Made by a program: the position numbers and the translations under genes. Shown here one piece after another: positions 53,674-62,913 of a stretch of 64,000 nucleotides of DNA. The notes under the pieces were generated by a model. It was given only the letters and a program-made list of their open reading frames with translations, searched no databases and was not told the DNA's origin. This stretch comes from Natrinema gelatinilyticum (GTDB taxonomy: Archaea; Halobacteriota; Halobacteria; Halobacteriales; Natrialbaceae), in the NCBI RefSeq assembly GCF_024266705.1, contig NZ_CP100756.1, positions 744,001 to 808,000 of the forward strand. The letters run 5' to 3'. Numbering within the stretch: position 1 is the first letter of the stretch; every line of letters begins with the position of its first letter.

Positions 53674-54369
53674 ATGACGGAGCAGTCAGACAGTTGGACC
53701 ATGGCGTCGTGGAAGCGGGTCTTCGCGAGCGGACTCATCCTCATCGGCCCGATACTCGTGACGCTGTATGCGATCTATCGATTCTACGCGATCGTAACCG
53801 GTGTGACGCCGATATTCCTGTTCGACGGCGAGATACTGAGTGGGTTGATCGGCCACGAGCCGACTCGATTGTTGGTCACTCGCGTCATGCGCGCCGTCGT
53901 TTCCCTGAGTTTCTTCTGTCTGGTGACGTTCGTGATCGGCGCCCTGATGCGAACGACGATTGGAGACGTGTTCTCCAGCGGTGTCGATCGAATCGCGAAC
54001 GGGCTCCCCGGACTCCGGGTCGTCTACAACGCGTCGAAGGTCGCGGCAGAGACCACACTTGGGGAGGAACAGGCGCTTCAGGACCCCGTCAAGGTCACGA
54101 GCTGGGACGAGAAGCAGATGACGGCCTTCAAGACCGGAAACGTCACCGAGGACGGGCGGGAGGTCCTGTTCATCCCCACGGCACCGAACTTCACGTCCGG
54201 GTTCGTCGTCGAAGCGGAACCCGAACGCGTAAGCGAGACCGACGAACGAGTCGAAGAAGCGCTCGCGCGCGTATTGAGTGGCGGGTTCGGCCACGACGAC
54301 GAGCAGAACGGACCAGGATCGACCGTGCCGTTGGACACGTCGAAGGACCGATCGACGGACGAGAGGTGA
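53674..54369 (+). CDS. DUF502 family membrane protein
   Basis: 231-residue protein with two membrane helices near the N-terminus (FASGLILIGPILVTLYAIY and VVSLSFFCLVTFVIGALM). A conserved soluble part follows with GLPGLRVVYNASK and VLFIPTAPNFTSGFVV, typical of DUF502 proteins found in many prokaryotes and plants. Function unknown. The start MTEQSDSWTMASW at 53674 is preferred over one ten codons earlier. Acidic C-terminus. Confidence 0.85.
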   Translation: MTEQSDSWTMASWKRVFASGLILIGPILVTLYAIYRFYAIVTGVTPIFLFDGEILSGLIGHEPTRLLVTRVMRAVVSLSFFCLVTFVIGALMRTTIGDVFSSGVDRIANGLPGLRVVYNASKVAAETTLGEEQALQDPVKVTSWDEKQMTAFKTGNVTEDGREVLFIPTAPNFTSGFVVEAEPERVSETDERVEEALARVLSGGFGHDDEQNGPGSTVPLDTSKDRSTDER

Positions 54370-54384
54370 GTCGAGAGCGGCCGG

Positions 54385-57300
54385 CTACCGCGACAGTGCG
54401 GCCGCAACCTTCTCGATCGGGTGTGGCGGTTTCGCACGCTCTTCGCGGTCGGACAACTGCGCCCGACAGGAGGCGCCCGGTGCGACGACCGCGTCGCCGT
54501 CGCTCTCCTCGACTTGTTCGAAGAGGACCGCGCCGATCGCCCGGCTCAGTGAGTAGTGTTCGGCCTCGTAGCCGAAGGAGCCGGCCATGCCACAGCAGCC
54601 CGAATCGAGCGCGTCGACCTCGTACCCGACTGCTCGCAAGACGGTGGCCGCGTGGCCGTCTTTCGCGGTCGCCTTCTGATGGCAGTGGCCGTGGTAGGTG
54701 AGTCGCTCGTATACCTCGTCGGTCGGGAGCCCGGCAGCCAGGTCGAATCGGTCGAGATACTCCATGACGCCGTACGCGTTCGCCGCGATCCGCTCCGCGT
54801 CACGGCCGTCGAGAAGGTCCAGGTAGTCGGACTGGACCATGACCGCATCCGACGGTTCGACCAGGACGACGTCCCAGCCATCCTCGACGTCCGGGATCAG
54901 CGCCTCGACGTTCGTCTGGGCGCGTTCGCGCGAGAGATCGAGAAACCCCTTCGAGTGGGCCGGTCGGCCGGTCGCAGTCACACCGTCGGGAATTTCGACG
55001 CGAACGCCCGCCGTCTCGAGGACCTGAACGGCCGCCTTCCCCGCTTGGGGGTGGTTGTAGTTCGTGGACGTATCTGGGACGAGCAAGACCGCCCGGTCGG
55101 CGTCGTCGAGCGACACGCGAGACCCGCCGCGGCGTTCGAACCACGTTTCGAAGCTCTCGCGTGCGAAGGTCGGGAGTTCTCGTTCGCGGGCGATCCCGAC
55201 CGACTTCTCGGCGGCGAGACCGGCGCCGGGGAGCGAGACGGCCCAGTTCGAAAGGGGCGCGAGCGCGGAGCCGACCGCGTTCAACCGGTCGACGTTTGCG
55301 AACAGTCGGTCACGGAGGGAAGCGCCAGTTTCCCGGTGATGGGCGTGCTCGACTTCGGCTTTGAGCTTGGCCATGTCGACCTCGCTCGGACAATCCCGTG
55401 CACAGCCTTTGCAGCCGATACAGAGGTCCATCACCTCGGCCACGAATTCCGGGTCGGCGGCGTCGGCATCGAGTTCGCCGTTCATCGCGCTTCGGAGCGC
55501 GTTCGCTCGCCCCCGAGTGCTCAGACTCTCCTCGTCGGCCGCGCGGTAGGTCGGGCACATCACGCCGCCGGTGGTCTCCTGGGAGCCCCGACAGCCACCA
55601 CAGCCGTGACAGAGTTCGACCATTCCCTGAAACCCGTTGTCGACGTCCCACTCGAGGGCGGGTTCGAATCCTGCGTCGAACTCGTAGCCCGGAGAGTATC
55701 GGAGGTGCTCGGTCATGTCGTGGTCGCCGCAGACGGTTCCAGGGTTGAGGAGCCAGTCCGGATCGAAGGCCGATTTCAGGTCGCGAAAGAGCGACCAGAC
55801 GGTCTCGCCGTAGAGTTTCCGGTTCCACTGGGTTCGAGCGCGCCCGTCGCCGTGTTCGCCCGAGACCGAGCCGCCATATCGAACGACGAGATCGGTAACG
55901 GCGTCGGAGATCGCTTCGAACTGAGTTACCCCGGCCGGGCTCTTGGTGTCGACCAGTGGCCGCATGTGCATACAGCCCGGTCCCGCGTGAGCGTAGAAGC
56001 TCGCGAACGTGTCGTTGTCCTCGAGGACCTCCTGGAAGTCGTCGACGTACTCAGCGAGGTTCTCCGTCGGAACGGCCGTGTCCTCGATGAACGAAATGTG
56101 CTTCGCGTCGGAGGTCCTGGAGAGGAGGATCGGTGCGGCACTCTTGCGGAGCTTCCAGAGTTCGGCCCGTTCGTCGGGATCGTAGGCCTCGATGGCGTCG
56201 AACGCACGGACGGGATCGGCCGCGTCGGGGTCTTCAGATTCGTCGGGGTCGGCGGTCGGGTCCGCATCGACCGCACCGGCCCCGCCGTTTGGTGCCGACG
56301 ACCGCGACGGCGGGAGCCGATCCGCGAGCAGCGCCTGGATCTGTTCTCGGGCAGCAGCCTCGCCATCGGCGTAAACCTCTACGAGCAGCGCGGACTCCGT
56401 CTCATCGGGGAGTTTCGCCGCGACGTCGGCGAATTCCTCGGTGTCACGGGCGAGGTCGAGCAACACGTCGTCGATCGCTTCGACGGCCGCGGGATCGTGA
56501 GTGCGGACGATCGTGTCGACGTCGGCCATCGCCTCGCGCAGATCGTAGTAGGTGAGCAGGGCGACGGCCTTCGTTTCCGGAACGAGCTCGAGCGAGACGG
56601 TGGCCTCGGTGATGATGCCGAGGGTCCCCTCGCTGCCGGCGAAGACGCGAGCGAGGTTGACGGTCGCGTCGGGATCAGGATCGCCATCGGTCGCGACCGA
56701 ACCGGCAGTAGACTCGTCGAACGCGACGGAATTTCCGTAGGCCTCCCCGACCAGTCGATCGAGATTGTAGCCGGAGACGTTGCGCTTCAACTGGGGGAAG
56801 ACGTCACGGATTACGTCGGCCTCCTCGTCGACGACCCGACGAAGGGACTCGTAGATGCGCTCGAGCAGATCACCGTCGGGATCGGCCGCCTCGCGGAGGT
56901 CGGCGACTGTCATCTCGCCGAAGGTCGTGACGGTGCCGTCGGCGAGGACGACTTCGCACGCCTCGACGTACGCGTCGGTCTTGCCATACTGCAGCGAGTG
57001 GGCACCGGTGGAATTGTTACCGATCGCACCGCCGATCGTGCTGCGATTTCCTGCCGCGGGATCCGGCGCGAACTTTAGACCGTGGGACTCGAGTGCCCCG
57101 TTCAGGTCCGCGAGGACGGTACCCGCCTGGACCGTCGCGCGGCGCTCGTCGGGCGTGACGGAGAGCAGGGTGTCCACGTGTGCCGTGAAGTCGAGGACGA
57201 TGGCCTCGTTGACCGCCTGGCCGGCGAGACTCGTGCCACCGCCTCGCGGGAGGATCGGAATCCCGCTATCGGCGCAGTATTCGACGACGCTGGCCACGTC

Positions 57301-57525
57301 CGCCGTCGAGCGCGGCAGGACGACGCCCACGGGCGTCACTTCGTACGCGCTCGCGTCGGTCGCGTATAGTCGCCGGCTGTATTCGTCGAATCGAACCTCA
57401 CCGTCGATGCGTTCGTCGAGCGCCGCGACGAGCGCGGGGCGATCCACGTCGCCGCCGACGTAGTCGTAGTCGGCCCGCGGGTCCGCCGCCGGGTCAGTCC
57501 TGGAATGCGAGTTATCGGTGGCCAT
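54385..57525 (-). CDS. FAD-binding and Fe-S oxidoreductase (D-lactate/glycolate dehydrogenase type)
   Basis: 1046-residue fusion. Residues about 25-500: FAD-binding PCMH domain (GGGTSLAGQAVNEAIVLD, GNRSTIGGAIGNNSTGAHSLQYG) and FAD-linked oxidase C-terminal domain (GSEGTLGIITEA...HAGPGCMHMRP, SGEHGDGRARTQWN). Then two Fe-S segments: CHGCGGCRGSQ and CIGCKGCARDCPSEVDM. The C-terminus has CCG-type domains (HGHCHQKA and SGCCGMAG). Such fusions oxidise D-2-hydroxyacids to 2-oxoacids, passing electrons to the membrane pool. An acidic linker around residue 415 (GAVDADPTADPDESE) is a halophilic insertion. The neighbouring D-2-hydroxyacid dehydrogenase supports this role. The start at 57525 avoids overlap with that gene. 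Confidence 0.88.
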   Translation of the reverse strand: MATDNSHSRTDPAADPRADYDYVGGDVDRPALVAALDERIDGEVRFDEYSRRLYATDASAYEVTPVGVVLPRSTADVASVVEYCADSGIPILPRGGGTSLAGQAVNEAIVLDFTAHVDTLLSVTPDERRATVQAGTVLADLNGALESHGLKFAPDPAAGNRSTIGGAIGNNSTGAHSLQYGKTDAYVEACEVVLADGTVTTFGEMTVADLREAADPDGDLLERIYESLRRVVDEEADVIRDVFPQLKRNVSGYNLDRLVGEAYGNSVAFDESTAGSVATDGDPDPDATVNLARVFAGSEGTLGIITEATVSLELVPETKAVALLTYYDLREAMADVDTIVRTHDPAAVEAIDDVLLDLARDTEEFADVAAKLPDETESALLVEVYADGEAAAREQIQALLADRLPPSRSSAPNGGAGAVDADPTADPDESEDPDAADPVRAFDAIEAYDPDERAELWKLRKSAAPILLSRTSDAKHISFIEDTAVPTENLAEYVDDFQEVLEDNDTFASFYAHAGPGCMHMRPLVDTKSPAGVTQFEAISDAVTDLVVRYGGSVSGEHGDGRARTQWNRKLYGETVWSLFRDLKSAFDPDWLLNPGTVCGDHDMTEHLRYSPGYEFDAGFEPALEWDVDNGFQGMVELCHGCGGCRGSQETTGGVMCPTYRAADEESLSTRGRANALRSAMNGELDADAADPEFVAEVMDLCIGCKGCARDCPSEVDMAKLKAEVEHAHHRETGASLRDRLFANVDRLNAVGSALAPLSNWAVSLPGAGLAAEKSVGIARERELPTFARESFETWFERRGGSRVSLDDADRAVLLVPDTSTNYNHPQAGKAAVQVLETAGVRVEIPDGVTATGRPAHSKGFLDLSRERAQTNVEALIPDVEDGWDVVLVEPSDAVMVQSDYLDLLDGRDAERIAANAYGVMEYLDRFDLAAGLPTDEVYERLTYHGHCHQKATAKDGHAATVLRAVGYEVDALDSGCCGMAGSFGYEAEHYSLSRAIGAVLFEQVEESDGDAVVAPGASCRAQLSDREERAKPPHPIEKVAAALSR

Positions 57526-57530
57526 CGATC

Positions 57531-58502
57531 TCAACTCGAGTTGGGTCGGATCACGGCGTTCTCGAGGCCACCACCGGTCTCGAGGGCGTCGACGTTCGTT
57601 GCGACGATGTCGGCCAGCCGGTCCCAGTGTTTTGGCGTGTGGCCGCCGGTGTGAGGGGTGATCAGACAGTTCTCGAGATCCCAGAGCGGGTGATTGGCGG
57701 GGAGCGGTTCGGGGTCGGTGACGTCGAGGGCGGCCCCGCGGATCCCTTCGGACTGGAGCGCCGTGACGAGCGCGTCGGTGTCGACGATTCCGCCGCGGGC
57801 CGCGTTGACGATGACCGCATTCGGCGGGAGCGTGGCGAACTCCGCGTCGCCGACGAGCCCGCGAGTGAGATCGTTGAGTGGGCACGCGAGGACGACGTAG
57901 TCGCTCTCGGCGAAGGCCTCGTGGACGTCCTCCTCACCGAAGCCGAGGACCTCGTCGGTCGGCCCGCCCTTTTCGGGCGTGTAGCGGATGCCGATCGTCT
58001 CGACCTCGAAGCCCTCGAGGCGCTGAACGATTTCCCGTCCGATCGATCCGAGGCCGACGATCGTGACGGTGCTGTCGGTGAACTCGAACGACTGGAAGTG
58101 ACGCCACTCGCGACGGTCCTTCCGGCGCCACCCCTCGTGCAGACGGCGCGCGAATACGAGCATGTTTCCGATGGACTGTTCGGCGATGCCGGGCGCGTGG
58201 ATTCCGCCCGCGTTCGTCACGGCGACGCCGTGATCCGCTAGCGCGTCCATCGGCACGTGGTCCGTCCCGGCGAACGTACAGGCGAACAGCTCGAGCCGAT
58301 TCGCGCGCTCGAGGAGGTCCTCGTCGATCGAAATCCCGGTCACGACCCGCGTGTTCCGGACGAGTTCGCGTTCCTCCGTCGGCGTCCGAGCGAGCGCGAC
58401 TGTGCGATCCGGCAGCCGCTCGCGCAGAGTCTCGGCGTACGACTCCATCGATAGCCCTTCCGTTCCTTCTCTAAGAACGACGATATCTGGGTTCGTGTCC
58501 AT
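57531..58502 (-). CDS. D-2-hydroxyacid dehydrogenase (NAD-dependent)
   Basis: 323-residue enzyme reducing a 2-oxoacid to a D-2-hydroxyacid or the reverse. Rossmann motif VTIVGLGSIGREIVQRL, arginine in VNAARGGIVDTDAL, Glu/His catalytic residues in DVTDPEPLPANHPLW and ITPHTGGHTPKHW. The gene begins at MDTNPDIVVLREG. Its stop is 5 bp before the ATG of the FAD/Fe-S oxidase, so the two are likely coexpressed and act on the same hydroxyacid/oxoacid pair. Specific substrate (lactate, glyoxylate, 2-oxobutyrate) unknown; the last would fit the threonine ammonia-lyase nearby. Confidence 0.88.
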   Translation of the reverse strand: MDTNPDIVVLREGTEGLSMESYAETLRERLPDRTVALARTPTEERELVRNTRVVTGISIDEDLLERANRLELFACTFAGTDHVPMDALADHGVAVTNAGGIHAPGIAEQSIGNMLVFARRLHEGWRRKDRREWRHFQSFEFTDSTVTIVGLGSIGREIVQRLEGFEVETIGIRYTPEKGGPTDEVLGFGEEDVHEAFAESDYVVLACPLNDLTRGLVGDAEFATLPPNAVIVNAARGGIVDTDALVTALQSEGIRGAALDVTDPEPLPANHPLWDLENCLITPHTGGHTPKHWDRLADIVATNVDALETGGGLENAVIRPNSS

Positions 58503-58639
58503 ATCGGTGTCTCCCGCGCCCCGATGACGCGTTTCGTAGTCTACTATACGATTACCATCGTGTTCCTTATCCTTTTTGTGTACACATCGTTAACAACAAT
58601 TGTGTATAATTAAGGTGGTGGATCGCGATAGCACCGAAC

Positions 58640-59941
58640 ATGTCCGAGCCGATTCAGGATCGACTCGTCACGGTTCGCCGTCGCTTTCACCGCTACCCGG
58701 AGCCCGCGTGGCGCGAGTACCTCACTACCGCTCGGCTCGTCGAAGAGATACGGGAGATCGGTGTCGACCAACTCGCCGTCGGACCGGCCGCCTACGACCC
58801 TGCCGATAGGATGGCCGTCCCTGACGAGGACCTCGAGCCGTGGTTCGAGCGCGCTCGCGAACGCGGTGCGGACGAGACGGTGCTCGAGCACATCGCCGGC
58901 GGCAATACCGGCGCAGTCGCGACACTCGAGCGCGGCGAGGGGCCGGCGATCGGATTGCGCGTCGACATCGACGGACTGTTCATCGAGGAATCGACCGACG
59001 CGGAACACACGCCAGCCGCCGAGGGCTTCCGCTCGGAGATCGGGGGGACGATGCACGCCTGCGGCCACGATGCGCACATGACCTGGGGACTGGCCGCGCT
59101 CGAGGCGATCGCCGAGAGCGACTTTTCCGGACGGCTGGTCGTCTTTTTCCAGCCGGCCGAGGAGACGGGTGGCGGCGGCTGCCCAATGGCGAAAAGCGAG
59201 TACGCAGCCGACCTGGACTACCTGCTCGCGATCCACGTCGGGCTCGATCACCCGACCGGCGAGGTCGTCGCCGGAATCGAGAAGCCGCTCGCGATGTGCC
59301 ACGTCGACGCGACGATCGAAGGGACCTCCGCGCACGCGGGGAAGGCGCCAAACGAGGGAGACAACGCCATGCACGCGATGGGAACCGCGATCGAGAACGC
59401 CTACGGTATCCCCCGACACAGCGACGGAATGACCCGCGTGAACGTCGGGAAAGCCGAGGCGGGGACGGCGAGCAACGTCATCGCCGAGCGCGCACACATG
59501 GAGGCCGAGGCGCGCGGCGAGACCACCGAACTGATGGAGTACATGAAGCGTCGGCTCGAACGCGCGGTTCGATCGGCGGCGACGATGCACGGTTGTACGG
59601 CCGAGGTCGACGTCGTCAGCGAGTCGCCGCGGGCGGACAGCGATCCCGAACTGCAGGACATCGTCAGCCAGGTCGCGAGTGGAGTCGCCGGCATCGAGCG
59701 CGTGGTGCCGGCCGCCGACTTCGGCGCGAGCGAGGACGCCACGTTCCTGATGGAGCGCGTCCAGAACGATGGCGGGCTGGCGACGTACGTGATCGTCGGG
59801 ACGGATCACCCGACGAGCCACCACACGCCGACGTTCGACGTCGACGAGGAGAGTCTCGAACACGGCGTCACCGTACTCGTCGAGACGATTCGGGAACTCG
59901 AGCGGCGACATCCGGTCACCCGCAGCGAGGACGAGGGATGA
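58640..59941 (+). CDS. M20-family amidohydrolase (AbgA/AbgB-like)
   Basis: 433-residue dinuclear-zinc hydrolase removing an N-acyl or aminoacyl group. Metal ligands: the ACGHDAHMTWG region, the EETGGGG motif after FFQPAE, and a C-terminal HTPTF histidine. The N-terminus includes an insertion (about residues 45-95) like that of aminobenzoyl-glutamate hydrolases, and the zinc-binding domain is interrupted by a dimerisation lid. It may deacetylate an N-acetyl amino acid. It overlaps the start of the threonine ammonia-lyase gene by 4 bp (ATGA), showing translational coupling. Confidence 0.87.
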   Translation: MSEPIQDRLVTVRRRFHRYPEPAWREYLTTARLVEEIREIGVDQLAVGPAAYDPADRMAVPDEDLEPWFERARERGADETVLEHIAGGNTGAVATLERGEGPAIGLRVDIDGLFIEESTDAEHTPAAEGFRSEIGGTMHACGHDAHMTWGLAALEAIAESDFSGRLVVFFQPAEETGGGGCPMAKSEYAADLDYLLAIHVGLDHPTGEVVAGIEKPLAMCHVDATIEGTSAHAGKAPNEGDNAMHAMGTAIENAYGIPRHSDGMTRVNVGKAEAGTASNVIAERAHMEAEARGETTELMEYMKRRLERAVRSAATMHGCTAEVDVVSESPRADSDPELQDIVSQVASGVAGIERVVPAADFGASEDATFLMERVQNDGGLATYVIVGTDHPTSHHTPTFDVDEESLEHGVTVLVETIRELERRHPVTRSEDEG

Positions 59942-61212
59942 GCGGGGAGCGCGAGGCAGACGACCGTCGCGGGCCGAACGAGAGCTCGGTTTCCCTCGCG
60001 GACGTCGAGGCGGCTCGAGAGCGCATCGCGGACGTCGTCCACCGGACGCCACTCGACACGTCGCGGACGTTCGCCGAATTGAGCGGCGCGGCCTCGGTCG
60101 GACTCAAACTCGAGAACGTCCAGCGAACGGGCTCGTTCAAGATTCGCGGCGCGTACAACAAGATGGCCCAGCTCTCGCCCGCGGAGCGCGACGCTGGCGT
60201 CATTGCCTCGAGTGCGGGCAACCACGCCCAGGGAGTGGCGCTCGCCGGCGACCTGCTCGACGTCGAGACGACGGTCGTCGTCCCGGCGGTTACCCCGGCC
60301 GCGAAGATCGAAGCGACCCGTGGCTACGGAGCCGAGGTCGTCGTCGAGGGCGACATCTACGAGCGCTCCTACGAATACGCCCTCGAGCGAGCCGCGGAGA
60401 CTGGAGCGACGTTCGTCCACCCCTTCGACGACGAGGCGATCGTCGCCGGTCAGGGGACGATTGGGCTCGAGTTGCTCGAACAGTATCCCGACCTCGACAC
60501 GGTGTTCGTCGCGATCGGTGGCGGCGGACTCATCGGCGGGATCGGAACGGTTCTCGACGCCGCCGAGCGCGATATTCGGGTTATCGGAGTGCAACCGACC
60601 GGGGCGTCGCACGCGAAACCGTCGCTCGAGGCCGGCGAGATTCGCGAACTCGCAGACGTCGACACCGTCGCGGAGGGGATCGCCGACACCCGAATGCTCG
60701 AAACGACGTTCGAGATCGCCCGCGAGGTCGTCGACGACGTGGTGAGCGTCAACGACCGTGAAATCGCCGCAGCAGTGACCTTGCTGGCCGAACGGGCGAA
60801 GACGATTGCGGAGAGCGCCGGCGCTGCCCCCCTCGCCGCCGCGTTGTCCGACGAGATCGATCTCGAGGGAGAGACCGTCGCCGTCGTGATTTCCGGTGGG
60901 AACGTAAACCTCACCGAGCACGCCGAATTGACCCGGACCGGCCTCCACGAACTCGAGCGCTACGCCGAGGCCCGCCTCGCACTCGCGGACTGGCCGGCGG
61001 CCGTCGGCGACGTGGTCGAGACAGTGACGGACCGGGGTGGCGAACTCGACGTCCTCGAGCGTGCCCGCCGAACCGCGGTCGATCATCCGAATCGAACGCC
61101 TGTAATACTCGGGCTCGAAGGCAGCGGCCCGGCGCATCTCGACGGTGTGCTCGAGGCGCTGTCCGAACTCGAGGGTGTCTCGATCGTCGAACGATCGCTC
61201 GAGTTCGAGTAA
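59938..61212 (+). CDS. ilvA: Threonine ammonia-lyase (PLP-dependent, with ACT-like domain)
   Basis: 424-residue fold-type II PLP enzyme turning threonine (or serine) into 2-oxobutyrate (pyruvate) and ammonia. PLP lysine in TGSFKIRGAYNKM, the SSAGNHAQG loop, glycine-rich PLP-phosphate loop IGGGGLIGGIG, and VVISGGNVN near the end of the catalytic domain. The last 75 residues form an ACT-like regulatory domain (NRTPVILGLEGSGPAHLDGV). The ACT domain favours IlvA/TdcB over the shorter EutB of hydroxyectoine catabolism. Start codon overlaps the M20 stop (ATGA). Confidence 0.88.
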   Translation: MSGEREADDRRGPNESSVSLADVEAARERIADVVHRTPLDTSRTFAELSGAASVGLKLENVQRTGSFKIRGAYNKMAQLSPAERDAGVIASSAGNHAQGVALAGDLLDVETTVVVPAVTPAAKIEATRGYGAEVVVEGDIYERSYEYALERAAETGATFVHPFDDEAIVAGQGTIGLELLEQYPDLDTVFVAIGGGGLIGGIGTVLDAAERDIRVIGVQPTGASHAKPSLEAGEIRELADVDTVAEGIADTRMLETTFEIAREVVDDVVSVNDREIAAAVTLLAERAKTIAESAGAAPLAAALSDEIDLEGETVAVVISGGNVNLTEHAELTRTGLHELERYAEARLALADWPAAVGDVVETVTDRGGELDVLERARRTAVDHPNRTPVILGLEGSGPAHLDGVLEALSELEGVSIVERSLEFE

Positions 61213-61430
61213 TTGCGCTGCGAATACGTCCGGCGCGCCGACCAGGCCCACTGGCGCCGTTCTCCCGCGAGAACGGGCGACAGTATCCTCCCGCGAGACA
61301 GAAAACGGGAACCACACGTGTACCAGAAGTCGGTGAAACAGTATTCGTTTACCGAGCCTGTCAGAGACGAGTGCCGGCCGAGTACCACGCCGGCGAAGAA
61401 ACGAAAATCGATCGCGGATACTCGTGCTCG

Positions 61431-62792
61431 CTACGCGACCGTCGGACTCGCACCGACCGCCTCGATCGCCTCGAGGAAGATACCGATCCCGAGTTCGATC
61501 TCGCGCTCGGTCGAATCCAGCGGCGGGAGCAACCGGATCGTCTTCTTCCCGCACCCGAGGGTCAGGAGACCGCGCTCGAGGGCGGCCTGAACGACTCCGG
61601 TTCGCCGCGCCGGCGTATCGAACTCGACTGCGAGCATCAGGCCCTTCCCGCGAACGTCCTCGACGTAGTCGGGCGCGTCGTCGCCCAGGAGGTCTTTGGC
61701 TTGCTCGCCACGTCGGGTAGCGTTCCCCAGCAGGTCGTATTCCTGGATGGCCTCGAGCGTGAACGCGCCCATCATCGACCCAAGCAGGTCGCCGCCACCG
61801 AAGGTCGACCCTAAGCGATTCTTTTCGTCCGGGAAGATTTCGGAACGGGAGATCGTGGCGCCGACGCGGAGGGCCTTCGCGCTGGCGATGACGTCGGGTT
61901 CGATCGGGTAGTGGTCCGAGGCCCAGATCTCGCCGGTGCGCCCGATTCCGGCCTGAATTTCGTCGACGACCAGCGGGATGTCGTAGGTGTCCGAGACGTC
62001 CGCGACCTCCTGCATGAACGCCTCGCTGGGGAAGCGATATCCGCCGACGCCCTGAATCGGCTCGAGGGTGAGGAAGGCAATCTCGTCCGGATCGACGTAT
62101 CCCCCTTCGGGTGCGAGCATGGACCGCAATTGCGAGCCCTCCCCCGCGAAGAACCCGCAATCGCAACTGTCGGCATTACAGCCCCGATCCGCACAGAATG
62201 GCACCGTCTCGATTCCGCTGATTTCGGGGTACTGACGGGTGTAGACCTCCTTCGATTTCGTGATCGACAGCGTTCCGAGGGTGCGGCCGTGAAAGCTCCC
62301 TGAAAAGGTCACGCCGTACTTCGCGGGGGCGCGGAAATCGTTCGTGATCTTCATCGCGTTCTCCATCGCCTCGGCGCCGGAGTTCGAGAGGAAGACCGTG
62401 TCCATACCGTACCGGCTCGAGACTTCGGTCAACTTCTTCATCAGATGGCTCGAACCGGGGAACTCGGTATCGGCCGGATCAGGGCCGGCGCCAAAGTACA
62501 GGTCCTGGCCGGCGATCTTCATCGGCTCGACGAGGTCGAACTTCCGGACTTTCTCTGTGACCTTCTCGTTGTTGTAACCGAGCGGTGCCGCGCCGATATG
62601 GCAGGTGAAATCGAGCAACACGTTGCCGTCGACGTCGGTCACGAACGGCCCGTCGGCCTCCCGCGTGACGTCCCAGACGAACTCGTGGGAGTACTCGCTG
62701 GGCGCCGAGTACTCCTGATGGAAGTCGACCCATCGCTGCGCGTTCGGCCCTGGAAGCGCGTCCGCGTCGGGTTCGGCCGTGTCCCTATCCAT
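61431..62792 (-). CDS. Class III aminotransferase with cysteine-rich insertion
   Basis: 453-residue PLP-dependent omega-aminotransferase. Motifs: SNSGAEAMENAMKI and FHGRTLGTLSITKSK, Asp in LVVDEIQAGIGRTG, PLP lysine in IASAKALRVG, and GSTFGGGDLLG. Between them an insertion carries four cysteines (PFCADRGCNADSCDCGF), a possible metal site. Family members act on GABA, ornithine or 2,4-diaminobutyrate; the link to the M24 and BCCT genes fits diaminobutyrate (DoeD-like), but this is inference. The start at 62792 lies just downstream of a TATA-rich stretch (about 62800-62825). Confidence 0.85.
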   Translation of the reverse strand: MDRDTAEPDADALPGPNAQRWVDFHQEYSAPSEYSHEFVWDVTREADGPFVTDVDGNVLLDFTCHIGAAPLGYNNEKVTEKVRKFDLVEPMKIAGQDLYFGAGPDPADTEFPGSSHLMKKLTEVSSRYGMDTVFLSNSGAEAMENAMKITNDFRAPAKYGVTFSGSFHGRTLGTLSITKSKEVYTRQYPEISGIETVPFCADRGCNADSCDCGFFAGEGSQLRSMLAPEGGYVDPDEIAFLTLEPIQGVGGYRFPSEAFMQEVADVSDTYDIPLVVDEIQAGIGRTGEIWASDHYPIEPDVIASAKALRVGATISRSEIFPDEKNRLGSTFGGGDLLGSMMGAFTLEAIQEYDLLGNATRRGEQAKDLLGDDAPDYVEDVRGKGLMLAVEFDTPARRTGVVQAALERGLLTLGCGKKTIRLLPPLDSTEREIELGIGIFLEAIEAVGASPTVA

Positions 62793-62913
62793 ACACAGTT
62801 TATGTATACATCGTACATTAAAACTTGTTATAGACTGTCGACGGGAGCTGCAAAAAAACAGACAGCATGACGGCCGAAGCGGGCGGCCAGCGGAGACGAG
62901 GGCGTCGGGCGAG

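Noticed and set aside
54556..57078. 840-residue plus-strand frame antisense to the FAD/Fe-S oxidase
   Set aside because: Long antisense frames are normal over high-G+C acidic genes; the product has no domain or halophilic composition.
54385..57885. 1166-residue reading frame including 120 residues upstream of the FAD/Fe-S oxidase
   Set aside because: The extra N-terminus is Arg/Pro-rich, antisense-like in composition and overlaps the 2-hydroxyacid dehydrogenase gene. The family start is MATDNSHSRT at 57525.
58840..59937. Long plus-strand frame upstream of the threonine ammonia-lyase
   Set aside because: It is an out-of-frame shadow of the M20 gene (Arg-rich, no domain). The lyase starts at the ATGA overlap at 59938.
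59938..61212. EutB (hydroxyectoine catabolism)
   Set aside because: The C-terminal ACT-like domain and length fit threonine ammonia-lyase better than the shorter EutB.
59806..62166. 786-residue minus-strand frame
   Set aside because: Arg-rich shadow of the ammonia-lyase and aminotransferase genes, with no recognisable domain.
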